Shown piece after piece: positions 1-5,867 of a DNA stretch of 9,436 nt. The translations under genes were made by a program, and so were the position numbers. Numbering within the stretch: the first letter of the stretch is position 1; each line of letters starts with the position of its first letter. Origin of the DNA: Gammaproteobacteria bacterium (GTDB taxonomy: Bacteria; Pseudomonadota; Gammaproteobacteria; Steroidobacterales; Rariloculaceae); NCBI GenBank assembly GCA_016927175.1, contig JAFGNC010000366.1:1-9436 (forward strand), written 5' to 3'. Below the pieces are notes generated by a model. The model was not told where the DNA came from, searched no databases, and was given only the letters and a program-made list of their open reading frames with translations.

Positions 1-11
1 AACGCGATCGC

Positions 12-37
12 GCACGAAACGGGTCGGGCACGAAACG
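12..37. repeat. 10-bp direct repeat upstream of the App1-type gene
   Basis: GCACGAAACG occurs at 12-21 and again at 28-37, with 16 bases between the repeat starts. A weaker third echo (GAGAAACC) follows around 45-52. The perfect palindrome CGCGATCGCG lies just before, at 3-12. The repeats sit 30-55 bases ahead of the first start codon and could be an operator, but they may equally be the tail of a feature that lies outside the window. No function is assigned. Confidence 0.4.
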
Positions 38-67
38 ATCGGGAGAGAAACCATCGCGAAAGGGCCG

Positions 68-1291
68 ATGATCGAAGCGATACGGCGGCTGCTCGGGCAC
101 GTGGCGCGTCCGGCCCGGCAGGACGAGGGCGGCGAAGGTCTGGTCGTCGAGCCGTACCGCGGTTACGGCAACCGGCACGAGATCTTCGTGATGGGACGCG
201 TGTACCGCCAGCCCGGCGGCCGCGCGCCGGATGAGACGGGCGATCTTGTCGCGGGCCTGCGCAGACTGCTGCGGCGCGGTGCGGCGGGGCGGACGGTGAA
301 GACGCGCTTTGGCGGTTCCGCGCAGAGCGTCGCCACCGATCGGGCCGGCTACTTCCGGCTGCACCTTCGATTCGAGGAGCCGCAGCAGGCCGACGGACGC
401 TGGCTGCGCGTGCCGCTTTGCCTCGAGCTGCCGTCGGGCCGCGAAAGCACCGGCACCGCCGATGTGTTCGTGCCGCCGGACGACGCACGCTTCGTCGTGA
501 TCAGCGACATCGACGACACGGTCATGCTCACCGGCGTCGCGCAGAAGGTGAAGATGTTCTGGCGGCTTTTCGCGCAAGGCGCCGCGAGCCGCGTCGCCTT
601 CCCTGGCGTGGCGGCGTTGTATCGCGCGCTGCACGGCCGCGAGAGGAATCCGATCCTGTACGTGTCGCGCGGCCCGTGGAGCATTTATTCGATGCTCGAA
701 GAATTCTTTCAGATGCACCGCATCCCCGTCGGCCCCGTCCTGTTCCTGCGTGACTGGGGGCTGTCGTTTCGCCGGCCGCTGCCGCGCAGGGCGCCGGAGC
801 ACAAGCTCGAGCTGATCCGCGACATGCTCGTGCTGTACGACGATGTGCCTTTCGTGCTGATCGGCGATTCGGGGCAGCACGACCCCGAGATCTATGCGCG
901 GATCGTGCGGGAGAATCCCGGCCGCGTCGCGGCCGTCTTCATCCGCAACGTCGGCCACGACAGCACGCGCGCACGGGAGATCGACGCGCTGGCTCAGGAA
1001 GTGCTCGACGCGGGAAGCAGCCTGCTGCTCGCGTCGGACAGCGTCGCGATGGCCGAGCACGCGGCGGAGCTCGGGCTGGTGCCGCAGTCCGCCGTGGCGG
1101 AGGTCGCCAACGACCGCTCGCCCGAAGAGCGGCGGCAATCGCCGCGGCCGGTAGGCGCCGTGCGCCGCAAGTCCCGGGAAGAGACGAAGCGCGCGGTGGC
1201 GGACGGAGAGCTCGACGAGACTCTGGCGGCGGCGTCGGACGAGCCGCCGAGCACCGTCGTCGAGGCGGAGAACCACCGCCGCGTCGAATGA
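68..1291 (+). CDS. App1-family (DUF2183) phosphatase domain protein
   Basis: The 407-residue protein carries the HAD-like catalytic core of the App1/DUF2183 family, whose yeast member is a phosphatidate phosphatase. Visible motifs are DIDDT at residues 147-151 (nucleophile D147, acid/base D149), YVSRGPW at 198-204 (motif II), the lysine in HKLELI at 245-250 (motif III) and GDSGQHDPE at 266-274 (motif IV). All expected catalytic positions look intact. Residues 35-135 look like a beta-rich domain (VMGRVYRQPG, DRAGYFRLHL) of the kind that precedes this domain in bacterial members. Residues 340-407 are charged, low in hydrophobic residues and probably disordered. No signal peptide or membrane helix is visible, so a cytosolic protein is likely. 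The ATG is preceded by AAAGGG at 59-64. The bacterial substrate is not known from sequence; phosphatidate is inferred from yeast. The gene reads toward phoX but is separated from it by 230 bases, so co-transcription is uncertain. Confidence 0.88.
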   Translation: MIEAIRRLLGHVARPARQDEGGEGLVVEPYRGYGNRHEIFVMGRVYRQPGGRAPDETGDLVAGLRRLLRRGAAGRTVKTRFGGSAQSVATDRAGYFRLHLRFEEPQQADGRWLRVPLCLELPSGRESTGTADVFVPPDDARFVVISDIDDTVMLTGVAQKVKMFWRLFAQGAASRVAFPGVAALYRALHGRERNPILYVSRGPWSIYSMLEEFFQMHRIPVGPVLFLRDWGLSFRRPLPRRAPEHKLELIRDMLVLYDDVPFVLIGDSGQHDPEIYARIVRENPGRVAAVFIRNVGHDSTRAREIDALAQEVLDAGSSLLLASDSVAMAEHAAELGLVPQSAVAEVANDRSPEERRQSPRPVGAVRRKSREETKRAVADGELDETLAAASDEPPSTVVEAENHRRVE

Positions 1292-1397
1292 ATCGAAACT
1301 GACCGCATCGACCCGCCCGCTCGCCCTGACCCCTGCGCGGGCTTCGTCTCGGTCACGCGACGCGTGATGCGTGCCGGCGGCGCCCGTCTCCGACTCG

Positions 1398-1437
1398 CCG
1401 TCAGAGCCGATTCACACGCCCGTCACGCCATTGCCAC
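1398..1437 (+). promoter_or_regulatory. Candidate Pho box (four PhoB-like half-sites)
   Basis: Four heptamers start at 1398, 1409, 1420 and 1431, exactly 11 bases apart: CCGTCAG, GATTCAC, CCGTCAC and TTGCCAC. The PhoB half-site consensus is CTGTCAT/C, with 4-base spacers giving an 11-base period. By eye the units match it at 5, 4, 6 and 5 of 7 positions. The array lies 85 bases before the phoX start codon, in the correct orientation for a downstream PhoB-activated gene. Against it, the spacers are GC-rich rather than AT-rich and there is no good -10 hexamer at the usual 10-base distance. The nearest, CTTAAT at 1443-1448, is only 5 bases from the last unit and 16 from the third. PhoB control is an inference supported by the gene it precedes. 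Confidence 0.45.
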
Positions 1438-1461
1438 GGCCTCTTAATCGAGAGCCCCGAT

Positions 1462-1482
1462 CCTACGGCTGCCCGCCTACGG
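1462..1482. repeat. CCTACGG direct repeat in the phoX leader
   Basis: CCTACGG occurs at 1462-1468 and 1476-1482, 14 bases apart start to start, between the PhoB-like array and the phoX ribosome-binding site. It could be an operator or part of leader RNA structure, or chance in GC-rich DNA. Confidence 0.3.
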
Positions 1483-1506
1483 GATTGAGTTGCTACTCGA
1501 AACAAC

Positions 1507-1513
1507 AAGGAGA
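1507..1513 (+). promoter_or_regulatory. Strong ribosome-binding site of phoX
   Basis: AAGGAGA lies 8 bases before the ATG at 1522, close to an ideal Shine-Dalgarno match and spacing. It fixes the phoX start and predicts efficient translation once the gene is transcribed. Confidence 0.8.
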
Positions 1514-1521
1514 TCCGTGCA

Positions 1522-2910
1522 ATGCTCAATGTCACGCGACGTCGATTCTTCTCCGCATGCGGCGCCGGCGCCGCCGCCGCGGCCATCGCACCGCTGGTGG
1601 CGCAAACGGCGCGCGCCGCGCAGGGAACACCGGCCTTCGGCCGCGGCTTCGGTGCGCTGAATCCGAAACTGCCGCTCAATGCCGATGCGCTGCCGTCCGA
1701 TCTGCGCGGCGTGCCGCTGCTCGCGCTGCCCGAAGGCTTCGAGTACACGGCCGTGTCGATCACGGGTCAGACCATGAGCGACGGTAACGCCGTTCCGGCG
1801 GGACACGACGGCATGGCCGCGTTTCGCGGTCCCCACGCCAGCACGATACTCGTCAGGAACCACGAGCTCAGAACGAGCCCGTACCCCGTGCTCGTCGCCG
1901 GCGGAACGCCTTACGACTCGCTGCGGCAGGGCGGAACGACGACGCTGGTGATCGGCCCGAAGGGCGAGCTCGTTTCGGACTACGGGTCGCTGACGGGGAC
2001 CGAGCGCAACTGCGCCGGCGGCCCGACGCCGTGGGGCACGTGGCTGACCTGCGAGGAGACGTTCGGCGAGACGGACAACGCCCGGCACGGTTATGTCTTC
2101 GAGGTGCCGGCCGGCGGCGTGGTCGCCGATCCCGAGCCCCTGACGGCCATGGGCCGCTTCAATCACGAGGCCGCGGCGGTGGACCCCGCGACGAGCTTCG
2201 TCTATCAGACCGAGGACCGCGGTGACAGTTTGTTCTATCGATACATTCCGGCGGTCCACTCGGAGCTCGCCTACGGCGGCTCGCTGTGGGCCCTGCGGCT
2301 CAAGGACTGGCCGGCCGGCATCGATACACGCAGCGGCTTCAGAGATCTGCTGAATCTGCCGCTCGCCGCCGACTGGGTGCGCATCGACGAGCCCGATCCG
2401 GCGACGGACACGGTGCGCGCGGAAGGCCGGTCGAAAGGCGCGGCCGTGTTCTCACGGGGCGAGGGCGCGTGGTACGGCAACGGCTTCGTCTACTTCGTAT
2501 GCTCGAACGGCGGGGACGCGGGCCGCGGCCAGGTCTTCGCGTACGATCCCGCCGCCGAGACCGTGACGCTGGTCTTCGAGGCCGTGCCGGCCGCCGATCT
2601 CGGTGACACCGATCCGAGCTGGACCGACGACAGCGTCGCTGACAATGGCGGCTTCGTGCACGCGGCGCCGGACAACATCACCGTCGGTCCCGACGGCCGC
2701 CTGTATCTGTGCGAGGACGGCTCGGGCGTGGAGAAGGTCGTCGGAATCAACCACGCCGGGCAGCTGTTCGAGGTCGCGCGTAACGAGATCAACGGCAGCG
2801 AGTTCTGCGGCGCGTGCTTCTCGCACGACGGGCGCTTCATGTTCCTCAATATGCAGTCGCCCGGCATCACGTTCGCGATCCGCGGCAACTGGCGCCAGGG
2901 GCAGCGCTGA
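1522..2910 (+). CDS. phoX: PhoX-family (DUF839) alkaline phosphatase, Tat-exported
   Basis: PhoX enzymes are iron/calcium-dependent phosphatases that release phosphate from phosphoesters outside the cytoplasm. This 462-residue protein begins with a twin-arginine signal: TRRRFFS at residues 5-11, then an Ala-rich hydrophobic stretch to about residue 27 and a likely signal peptidase site near ARA at 30-32. Tat export fits folding and metal loading in the cytoplasm. Family motifs in order are RNHE (112-115), RNCAGGPTPWGTWLTCEE (162-179; C164 is the probable conserved metal-ligand Cys), GRFNHEAAAVDP (211-222), YQTEDRGDSLFYRYIP (228-243), DNITVGPDGRLYLCEDG (384-400) and NGSEFCGACFSHDGRFMFLN (424-443). 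The protein is shorter than the roughly 650-residue PhoX forms and matches the shorter DUF839 class. The start is fixed by the ribosome-binding site at 1507-1513. A PhoB-like array upstream suggests phosphate-starvation control. The family is clear; which phosphoesters it prefers is not. Confidence 0.92.
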   Translation: MLNVTRRRFFSACGAGAAAAAIAPLVAQTARAAQGTPAFGRGFGALNPKLPLNADALPSDLRGVPLLALPEGFEYTAVSITGQTMSDGNAVPAGHDGMAAFRGPHASTILVRNHELRTSPYPVLVAGGTPYDSLRQGGTTTLVIGPKGELVSDYGSLTGTERNCAGGPTPWGTWLTCEETFGETDNARHGYVFEVPAGGVVADPEPLTAMGRFNHEAAAVDPATSFVYQTEDRGDSLFYRYIPAVHSELAYGGSLWALRLKDWPAGIDTRSGFRDLLNLPLAADWVRIDEPDPATDTVRAEGRSKGAAVFSRGEGAWYGNGFVYFVCSNGGDAGRGQVFAYDPAAETVTLVFEAVPAADLGDTDPSWTDDSVADNGGFVHAAPDNITVGPDGRLYLCEDGSGVEKVVGINHAGQLFEVARNEINGSEFCGACFSHDGRFMFLNMQSPGITFAIRGNWRQGQR

Positions 2911-3201
2911 AGGCGCGCCGGACCCGGCTCGAGCCCGGTGCCGGCGGCCGTCGTGCGGCACGACAGGGAGCCCGGCACAGCCGCGTGGCAGCGCGGCGCA
3001 GCCGAAATCCTGTCGCGGCTGCCGAGGGACCGACCGCCGGGCGGCCCCCGAGACGGGTCCGGCGCGAGCCCGGGGCGGGCGTCACCTCGAGCTGAGCCGC
3101 GCCGGTGTCGCAGCTTCACCCGGCCGCTGCGATGCGTGGCACCGCCCTTGCATGCACGACGTCTCCATCACGGCATCGGCCGCACCGGGGCTATCGAACG
3201 C
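2911..3201. other. GC-rich intergenic region with hairpins after phoX
   Basis: This 291-base gap shows no supported gene. It contains the palindrome GGCTCGAGCC (2926-2935), a hairpin with stem GTCGTG/CACGAC and loop CGG (2950-2964), and a longer hairpin GCAGCC/GGCTGC (2998-3003 with 3017-3022). None is followed by a T-run, so any role in ending phoX transcription is only possible. No recognisable -35/-10 pair for the following heme oxygenase gene was found. Confidence 0.5.
2950..2964 (+). terminator. Possible phoX terminator hairpin
   Basis: A perfect 6-bp stem (GTCGTG/CACGAC) closes a 3-base loop (CGG) 39 bases after the phoX stop codon, with the palindrome GGCTCGAGCC just before it. There is no U-tract, so this is not a classical intrinsic terminator. 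It could stop exonuclease decay or simply reflect high G+C. Confidence 0.25.
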
Positions 3202-3762
3202 ATGCAACAACATCAGACGCTGCTGCAGACATTGCGCGGCGCCACGTCCTCCCTGCACGAAGAGGTCGAGAGCGCGCCGAGGCTGCGCGCGCTGTCCGGC
3301 GGCGAGCTGGCCGCGGACGACTATCTCGAAGTGCTGATCGGTTTTTGGAAGTTTCACGCGCTTCAGCACGCCCGCCTCGTCGACGCCTGGGTTCCGAGCG
3401 GTTTCGGACCGCGGGACGGGCTGCGGCTGCTGGAACGCGATCTGGACGGCGTGCGGCTCGCTCGTCCCGGCGCCACGGCGCCGGCCACGGGTCCCGTCGC
3501 CCTCGGAATTCTGTACGTCGTCGAAGGTTCTGCGCTGGACCGGCGGGTCGTCGGCGCAGGGCTTCGCTGCCACGCGGAGCTCGCCGGCCGGACGTCCTTT
3601 TTCTCCCGGCCCGCCCCGTCGATCGCCGCGCGATGGCAGCGCTTCTGCGCGTTCCTCGGGCGCTTCGACGGCCGGCCGCCGGCTTTTCACGAGCAGGTGG
3701 CCTGCGGCGCGCTGTGCGCCTTTCGCGATGCGAAAGCGACGTTCGGGGACGGGCAGGCTTGA
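3202..3762 (+). CDS. Heme oxygenase-like protein (BphO/HemO type)
   Basis: Bacterial heme oxygenases open heme to biliverdin, iron and CO; biliverdin often serves as the phytochrome chromophore. This 186-residue, all-helical cytosolic protein has the usual length. H19 in ATSSLHEEVE (14-23) sits where the family has its proximal heme-ligand His. GPVALGILYVVEGSAL (97-112) matches the distal-helix signature (G-x-LYVxEGS-x-L), and a Phe-rich segment follows (TSFF, 131-134). The odd point is that the family normally continues L-G-G or L-G-A after EGSx, whereas this protein reads L112-D113-R114-R115. The distal glycines give the helix its bend over the heme, so catalysis or ligand handling may differ. 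ATG 3202 is the first start that leaves the family N-terminus intact; the frame is open upstream to 2938 but that extension is Arg/Pro-rich and unlike any heme oxygenase. No strong Shine-Dalgarno sequence is seen. No phytochrome or heme-uptake gene is in the window. Confidence 0.8.
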   Translation: MQQHQTLLQTLRGATSSLHEEVESAPRLRALSGGELAADDYLEVLIGFWKFHALQHARLVDAWVPSGFGPRDGLRLLERDLDGVRLARPGATAPATGPVALGILYVVEGSALDRRVVGAGLRCHAELAGRTSFFSRPAPSIAARWQRFCAFLGRFDGRPPAFHEQVACGALCAFRDAKATFGDGQA

Positions 3763-3817
3763 ACCAGGCGGTGAAGGAAGCGGCCGGCGCGGGCGGCAGC
3801 ATCGTCCCCCCGGCGAA

Positions 3818-3845
3818 CGCACGCACCACAGCGAGGGTGCGCGCG
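3818..3845. terminator. Hairpin between convergent genes, possible bidirectional terminator
   Basis: CGCACGCACC (3818-3827) pairs with GGTGCGCGCG (3836-3845) through 9 of 10 positions around an 8-base loop (3828-3835). It sits between the heme oxygenase stop (3762) and the stop of the opposing YciI-family gene (3865), where a shared terminator is expected. It lacks a T-run on either strand, so it is a candidate only. Confidence 0.4.
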
Positions 3846-3864
3846 ACGCCGTCAGGCGGCGGGA

Positions 3865-4293
3865 TCAGCCGTTCCTGCCCTCGATCTGCGCCCGCAGGCG
3901 ATCCTCCTGCTCACGCAGCTCCGGCGTGAACTCGGCGCCGAAATCCTCCGCCGTGTAGAGCGGGCGGATCTCGATCTCCGATTCCTCGGGCATCGGGTTG
4001 GGGCAGCGCTTGACCCACTCGATCGCCTGCTCCATCGAGTCGACCTCCCACAGCCAGTATCCAGCGACCAGCTCCTTGGTCTCGGCGAAGGGCCCGTCGA
4101 CGACCCGCCGCTCCTTGCCGGAGAAGCGGACGCGGGCGCCGTGGGAGCTCGGTTTCAAACCGTCGCCGCCGAGCATGATCCCCGCCTTCACCAGCTCCTC
4201 GTTGTACTTGCCCATGGCCGATAGCAGCTCTGCGCTCGGCATCTGGCCGGCCTCGGAGCTCGGCGTGGCTTTGACGAATACCATGACTTTCAT
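3865..4293 (-). CDS. YciI/DGPF-domain family protein
   Basis: The 142-residue protein has the signature of YciI-like (YCII-related, DGPF) proteins: a beta start MKVMVFVKAT, then DGPFAETKELVAGYWLWEV (66-84) and a C-terminal strand EIEIRPL (106-112). This is a small ferredoxin-like dimeric alpha/beta fold. Its biochemical role is unknown in most members; in many genomes the family lies beside ECF sigma factors, but none is present here. Residues 117-142 form a charged helical tail. No signal peptide is visible. The start is supported by GGGAGA about 8 bases upstream of the ATG on the - strand. It follows the VOC gene on the same strand after 175 bases, so co-transcription is possible but not tight. 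Confidence 0.87.
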   Translation of the reverse strand: MKVMVFVKATPSSEAGQMPSAELLSAMGKYNEELVKAGIMLGGDGLKPSSHGARVRFSGKERRVVDGPFAETKELVAGYWLWEVDSMEQAIEWVKRCPNPMPEESEIEIRPLYTAEDFGAEFTPELREQEDRLRAQIEGRNG

Positions 4294-4388
4294 TGCGTAT
4301 CTCCCGGGCGATGTTTCGAATTGGGTGGAAGCGCGGCCGTTCGCCGCAGCCTACCCTAAGGTCGAACGAAGCGGCGGCGGATCGACAG

Positions 4389-4413
4389 CGCGCCGGAAAA
4401 GGGCCCCGGCGCG
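4389..4413 (-). terminator. Hairpin after the VOC-family gene
   Basis: CGCGCCGG (4389-4396) and CCGGCGCG (4406-4413) form a perfect 8-bp stem around a 9-base loop. A smaller perfect hairpin, TCGTCG/CGACGA with loop GGAG, lies at 4445-4460, just downstream of the VOC stop on the - strand. Both sit between the VOC stop and the YciI-family start. They could attenuate or end VOC transcription. No T-run follows either stem. Confidence 0.35.
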
Positions 4414-4468
4414 AAGGGGGAGAGACGAATCGGTTTGCGGCCGGTCGTCGGGAGCGACGAGACGCGCG

Positions 4469-4879
4469 TCAGTCTTTCGCAAGCGGCGGCCACGGACGCC
4501 GCTTCGACAGCTCCCGCGGATTCTGCGGTCTGACCACGCAAAACGCCATGCCGCTCGGGTCCTCGAGCACCCACCAGCTCTTGACCTTGCGCTTGCGCCG
4601 CGCGCCCGCAGCTTCAAGCCGATCCACCTCTGCCGGGACCGAATCCGTTTCGATGTCGAGATGGACGCCGGGATCCCTTTCCACGCGCTGGATCAGAACG
4701 GTCAGCCCGTCCGCACCGCCGCTGATGGTCGTGTAGCGCTGCCCGGGCCGCGGCTTTCTCGGCTGCTCGGCGCCGAGAGCTTCGGCCCAGAATCTCACGG
4801 ATTCCTCGTAGTGCTCGGCGAGCACGTCGATCACCAGCGCGGTGAGTCGGCTTTTGTGGCCGTCCCTGGAACGTGTCAT
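4469..4879 (-). CDS. VOC-superfamily (glyoxalase/bleomycin-resistance-like) protein
   Basis: The 136-residue protein fits a single-chain VOC fold: an N-terminal strand and helix, LTALVIDVLAEHYEESVRFWAEALG (12-36), central strands TTISGGADGLTVLIQRV (50-66), then GVHLDIETDSVPAEVDRLEAAGA (71-93) and the C-terminal WWVLEDPSGMAFCVV (102-116). H73 is in the usual VHLDIE metal/ligand position, but the first-strand His/Gln of metal-dependent glyoxalases is not evident, so this is more likely a glyoxalase-like (Glyoxalase_6 type) binding or uncharacterised protein than a glyoxalase I. The frame is open to an ATG at 4954. I chose 4879 because AAAGGGTGG lies just upstream of it on the - strand and the family N-terminus begins there, whereas the extra 25 residues are Arg/Gly-rich. 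It lies 81 bases after the small membrane-protein gene and upstream of the YciI-family gene. Confidence 0.85.
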   Translation of the reverse strand: MTRSRDGHKSRLTALVIDVLAEHYEESVRFWAEALGAEQPRKPRPGQRYTTISGGADGLTVLIQRVERDPGVHLDIETDSVPAEVDRLEAAGARRKRKVKSWWVLEDPSGMAFCVVRPQNPRELSKRRPWPPLAKD

Positions 4880-4960
4880 CGCACCACCCTTTGCAATTCT
4901 GCGGCGGCCAAGGCGAGGGTCAGGCTCGAATCCGCCCGTTCTGCGGCCGCGCATGCAGGC

Positions 4961-5149
4961 TCAGCCCGCGGCGGCGCCCTGTTTTTCCGTCTCGAGTCGC
5001 TTGCGGCGGCGCCGATGCAAGCGGATGCCGATCGTGAGCTCGAGGATCAGGTAGGCGGCCATCAGAGGGATGATTCCCTCACCGAAGCCGACGAAGTAGC
5101 AGACGACGGCTCCGACCACCAAAAGCAATGTGACGAGGTGGAATCGCAT
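4961..5149 (-). CDS. Small two-helix membrane protein, function unknown
   Basis: The 62-residue protein has two predicted transmembrane segments, about residues 4-22 (HLVTLLLVVGAVVCYFVGF) and 26-43 (IIPLMAAYLILELTIGIR), joined by a very short turn (GEG). A strongly basic tail follows (RLHRRRRKR, 43-51). By the positive-inside rule the tail, and so both ends, should be cytoplasmic, giving a hairpin in the inner membrane. The frame is open to 5287, but the extra 46 residues are unlike protein and include the hairpin cluster, so ATG 5149 is preferred despite the lack of a clear Shine-Dalgarno sequence. I do not recognise a named family. It may be the first gene of a loose reverse-strand unit with the VOC and YciI genes. 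Confidence 0.65.
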   Translation of the reverse strand: MRFHLVTLLLVVGAVVCYFVGFGEGIIPLMAAYLILELTIGIRLHRRRRKRLETEKQGAAAG

Positions 5150-5400
5150 GAACGGGATATTACCAACCGGCACCTCGGCAAGAAAGGCTTCTTGCGCTGG
5201 CGCTCGCACGCGAGCGATGCAACGCGAGCATCGGTCGGTAATGCATCTGGTAGACATGAAGCCCGGAAATCGACTTGTCTGCATCATGCCGGGTTCTACC
5301 TATATGGGGTGCGCCGCGGGCCGCGCAGAATGTTCGGTCGACACCAAGCACCTTGACCAAGTGGTGAGTTTCCCCAGGACCCGGACAGGGAGAGAGAGCG
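5150..5400. other. Divergent intergenic region with a hairpin cluster
   Basis: This 251-base gap separates the reverse-strand membrane-protein gene from the forward DUF2934-SDR operon and should hold promoters for both. It has three clustered hairpins (5178-5233) and a small AT-rich patch, CTATAT, near 5300-5305. TTGACC at 5353-5358 resembles a -35 for the forward operon, but no matching -10 lies about 17 bases further on. I cannot place a convincing promoter on either strand. Confidence 0.5.
5178..5233. other. Cluster of three consecutive hairpins
   Basis: The first stem is GCAAGAA/TTCTTGC (5178-5184 with 5189-5195), a perfect 7 bp around loop AGGC. The second is CGCTCG/CGAGCG (5201-5206 with 5211-5216), a perfect 6 bp around loop CACG. 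The third is CGATGC/GCATCG (5215-5220 with 5228-5233), a perfect 6 bp around a 7-base loop, sharing two bases with the second so that the two compete. The cluster lies 29 bases upstream of the reverse-strand membrane-protein start and could be its structured leader, a small RNA, or a terminator between divergent units. Confidence 0.45.
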
Positions 5401-5853
5401 ATGAGGACGGCGCCGCAAGAGGTAACTGAGGATCAACGCCGACAGATGATCGCCGAGGCCGCGTACTTGCGGGCCGAGCGGCGCGGCTTCAACGGCGGTG
5501 ATCCGCTGAACGACTGGCTCGAGGCCGAGACCGAGGTCGACGCCCGATTGCGCGAGACGGGCGGCAAGGACCTGCTCGAGGAGCTCGATGAGCGGCTCGC
5601 CGTCGCGAATCGACGGCTGCGCTCGTTCAAGAAGAAGCTCTCCGGAATGAAGGCCGACGCCAGAGAGGAATGGACGCATGACGTCGAGAAGCTCGAGAAG
5701 TTGCGCGACAGGTTTCGGAAGAGGCTCGACGAGATCCGAACGCAGGGCGAGCACGCAAGCGAAAAGAAGAAAGCGCAAGCAGACAAGATCTGGCGCGAGA
5801 TCTCGGGCGTCATCGAGCGAGTGAGCGCGCGAAAGTCCGGGCACACCAAATAG
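5401..5853 (+). CDS. DUF2934-domain protein with charged helical tail
   Basis: Residues 12-50 (QRRQMIAEAAYLRAERRGF, then GGDPLNDWLEAETEVDARL) match the DUF2934 pattern: a short helical module with I-x-x-x-AY-x-x-AE-RGF and a GDPxxDWLxAE end. Its function is unknown. Residues 55-145 are almost entirely charged and helix-forming (Lys/Arg/Glu/Asp with regularly spaced Leu), suggesting an extended coiled coil or helical bundle; this makes the protein longer than minimal DUF2934 proteins. There is no signal or membrane segment. AGGGAG at 5387-5392 lies 8 bases before the ATG and supports the start. It is the first gene of a two-gene operon: its stop codon overlaps the ribosome-binding site of the SDR gene. 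DUF2934 proteins are often met among stress or plasmid-borne accessory genes, but no role can be assigned here. Confidence 0.85.
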   Translation: MRTAPQEVTEDQRRQMIAEAAYLRAERRGFNGGDPLNDWLEAETEVDARLRETGGKDLLEELDERLAVANRRLRSFKKKLSGMKADAREEWTHDVEKLEKLRDRFRKRLDEIRTQGEHASEKKKAQADKIWREISGVIERVSARKSGHTK

Positions 5854-5859
5854 GAAGGA
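5853..5859 (+). promoter_or_regulatory. SDR ribosome-binding site overlapping the upstream stop
   Basis: GGAAGGA begins on the last base of the TAG stop of the DUF2934 gene and ends 8 bases before the SDR ATG at 5868. The overlap indicates one transcript and probable translational coupling of the two genes. Confidence 0.75.
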
Positions 5860-5867
5860 ACGCATCC

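Noticed and set aside
1477..2259. A 260-codon reverse-strand frame over phoX
   Set aside because: Arg/Gly/Ala-rich, no motif, fully antisense to a clear PhoX protein.
2938..3201. N-terminal extension of the heme oxygenase frame back to 2938
   Set aside because: The extra 88 residues are Arg/Pro/Gly-rich without homology to heme oxygenases, and the family N-terminus begins at ATG 3202.
3082..3822. A 246-codon reverse-strand frame over the heme oxygenase gene
   Set aside because: No family motif; the opposite strand carries the heme oxygenase signature, so this is a shadow.
3865..4879. YciI and VOC genes as part of an ECF sigma factor module
   Set aside because: These families often accompany ECF sigma factors, but no sigma factor gene is present on either side in the window.
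3998..5356. A 452-codon open frame on the + strand across the YciI, VOC and small membrane-protein genes
   Set aside because: It is antisense to three genes with recognisable products or membrane segments, has low-complexity Arg/Ala/Ser composition and no domain. Long stop-free antisense frames are expected in GC-rich DNA.
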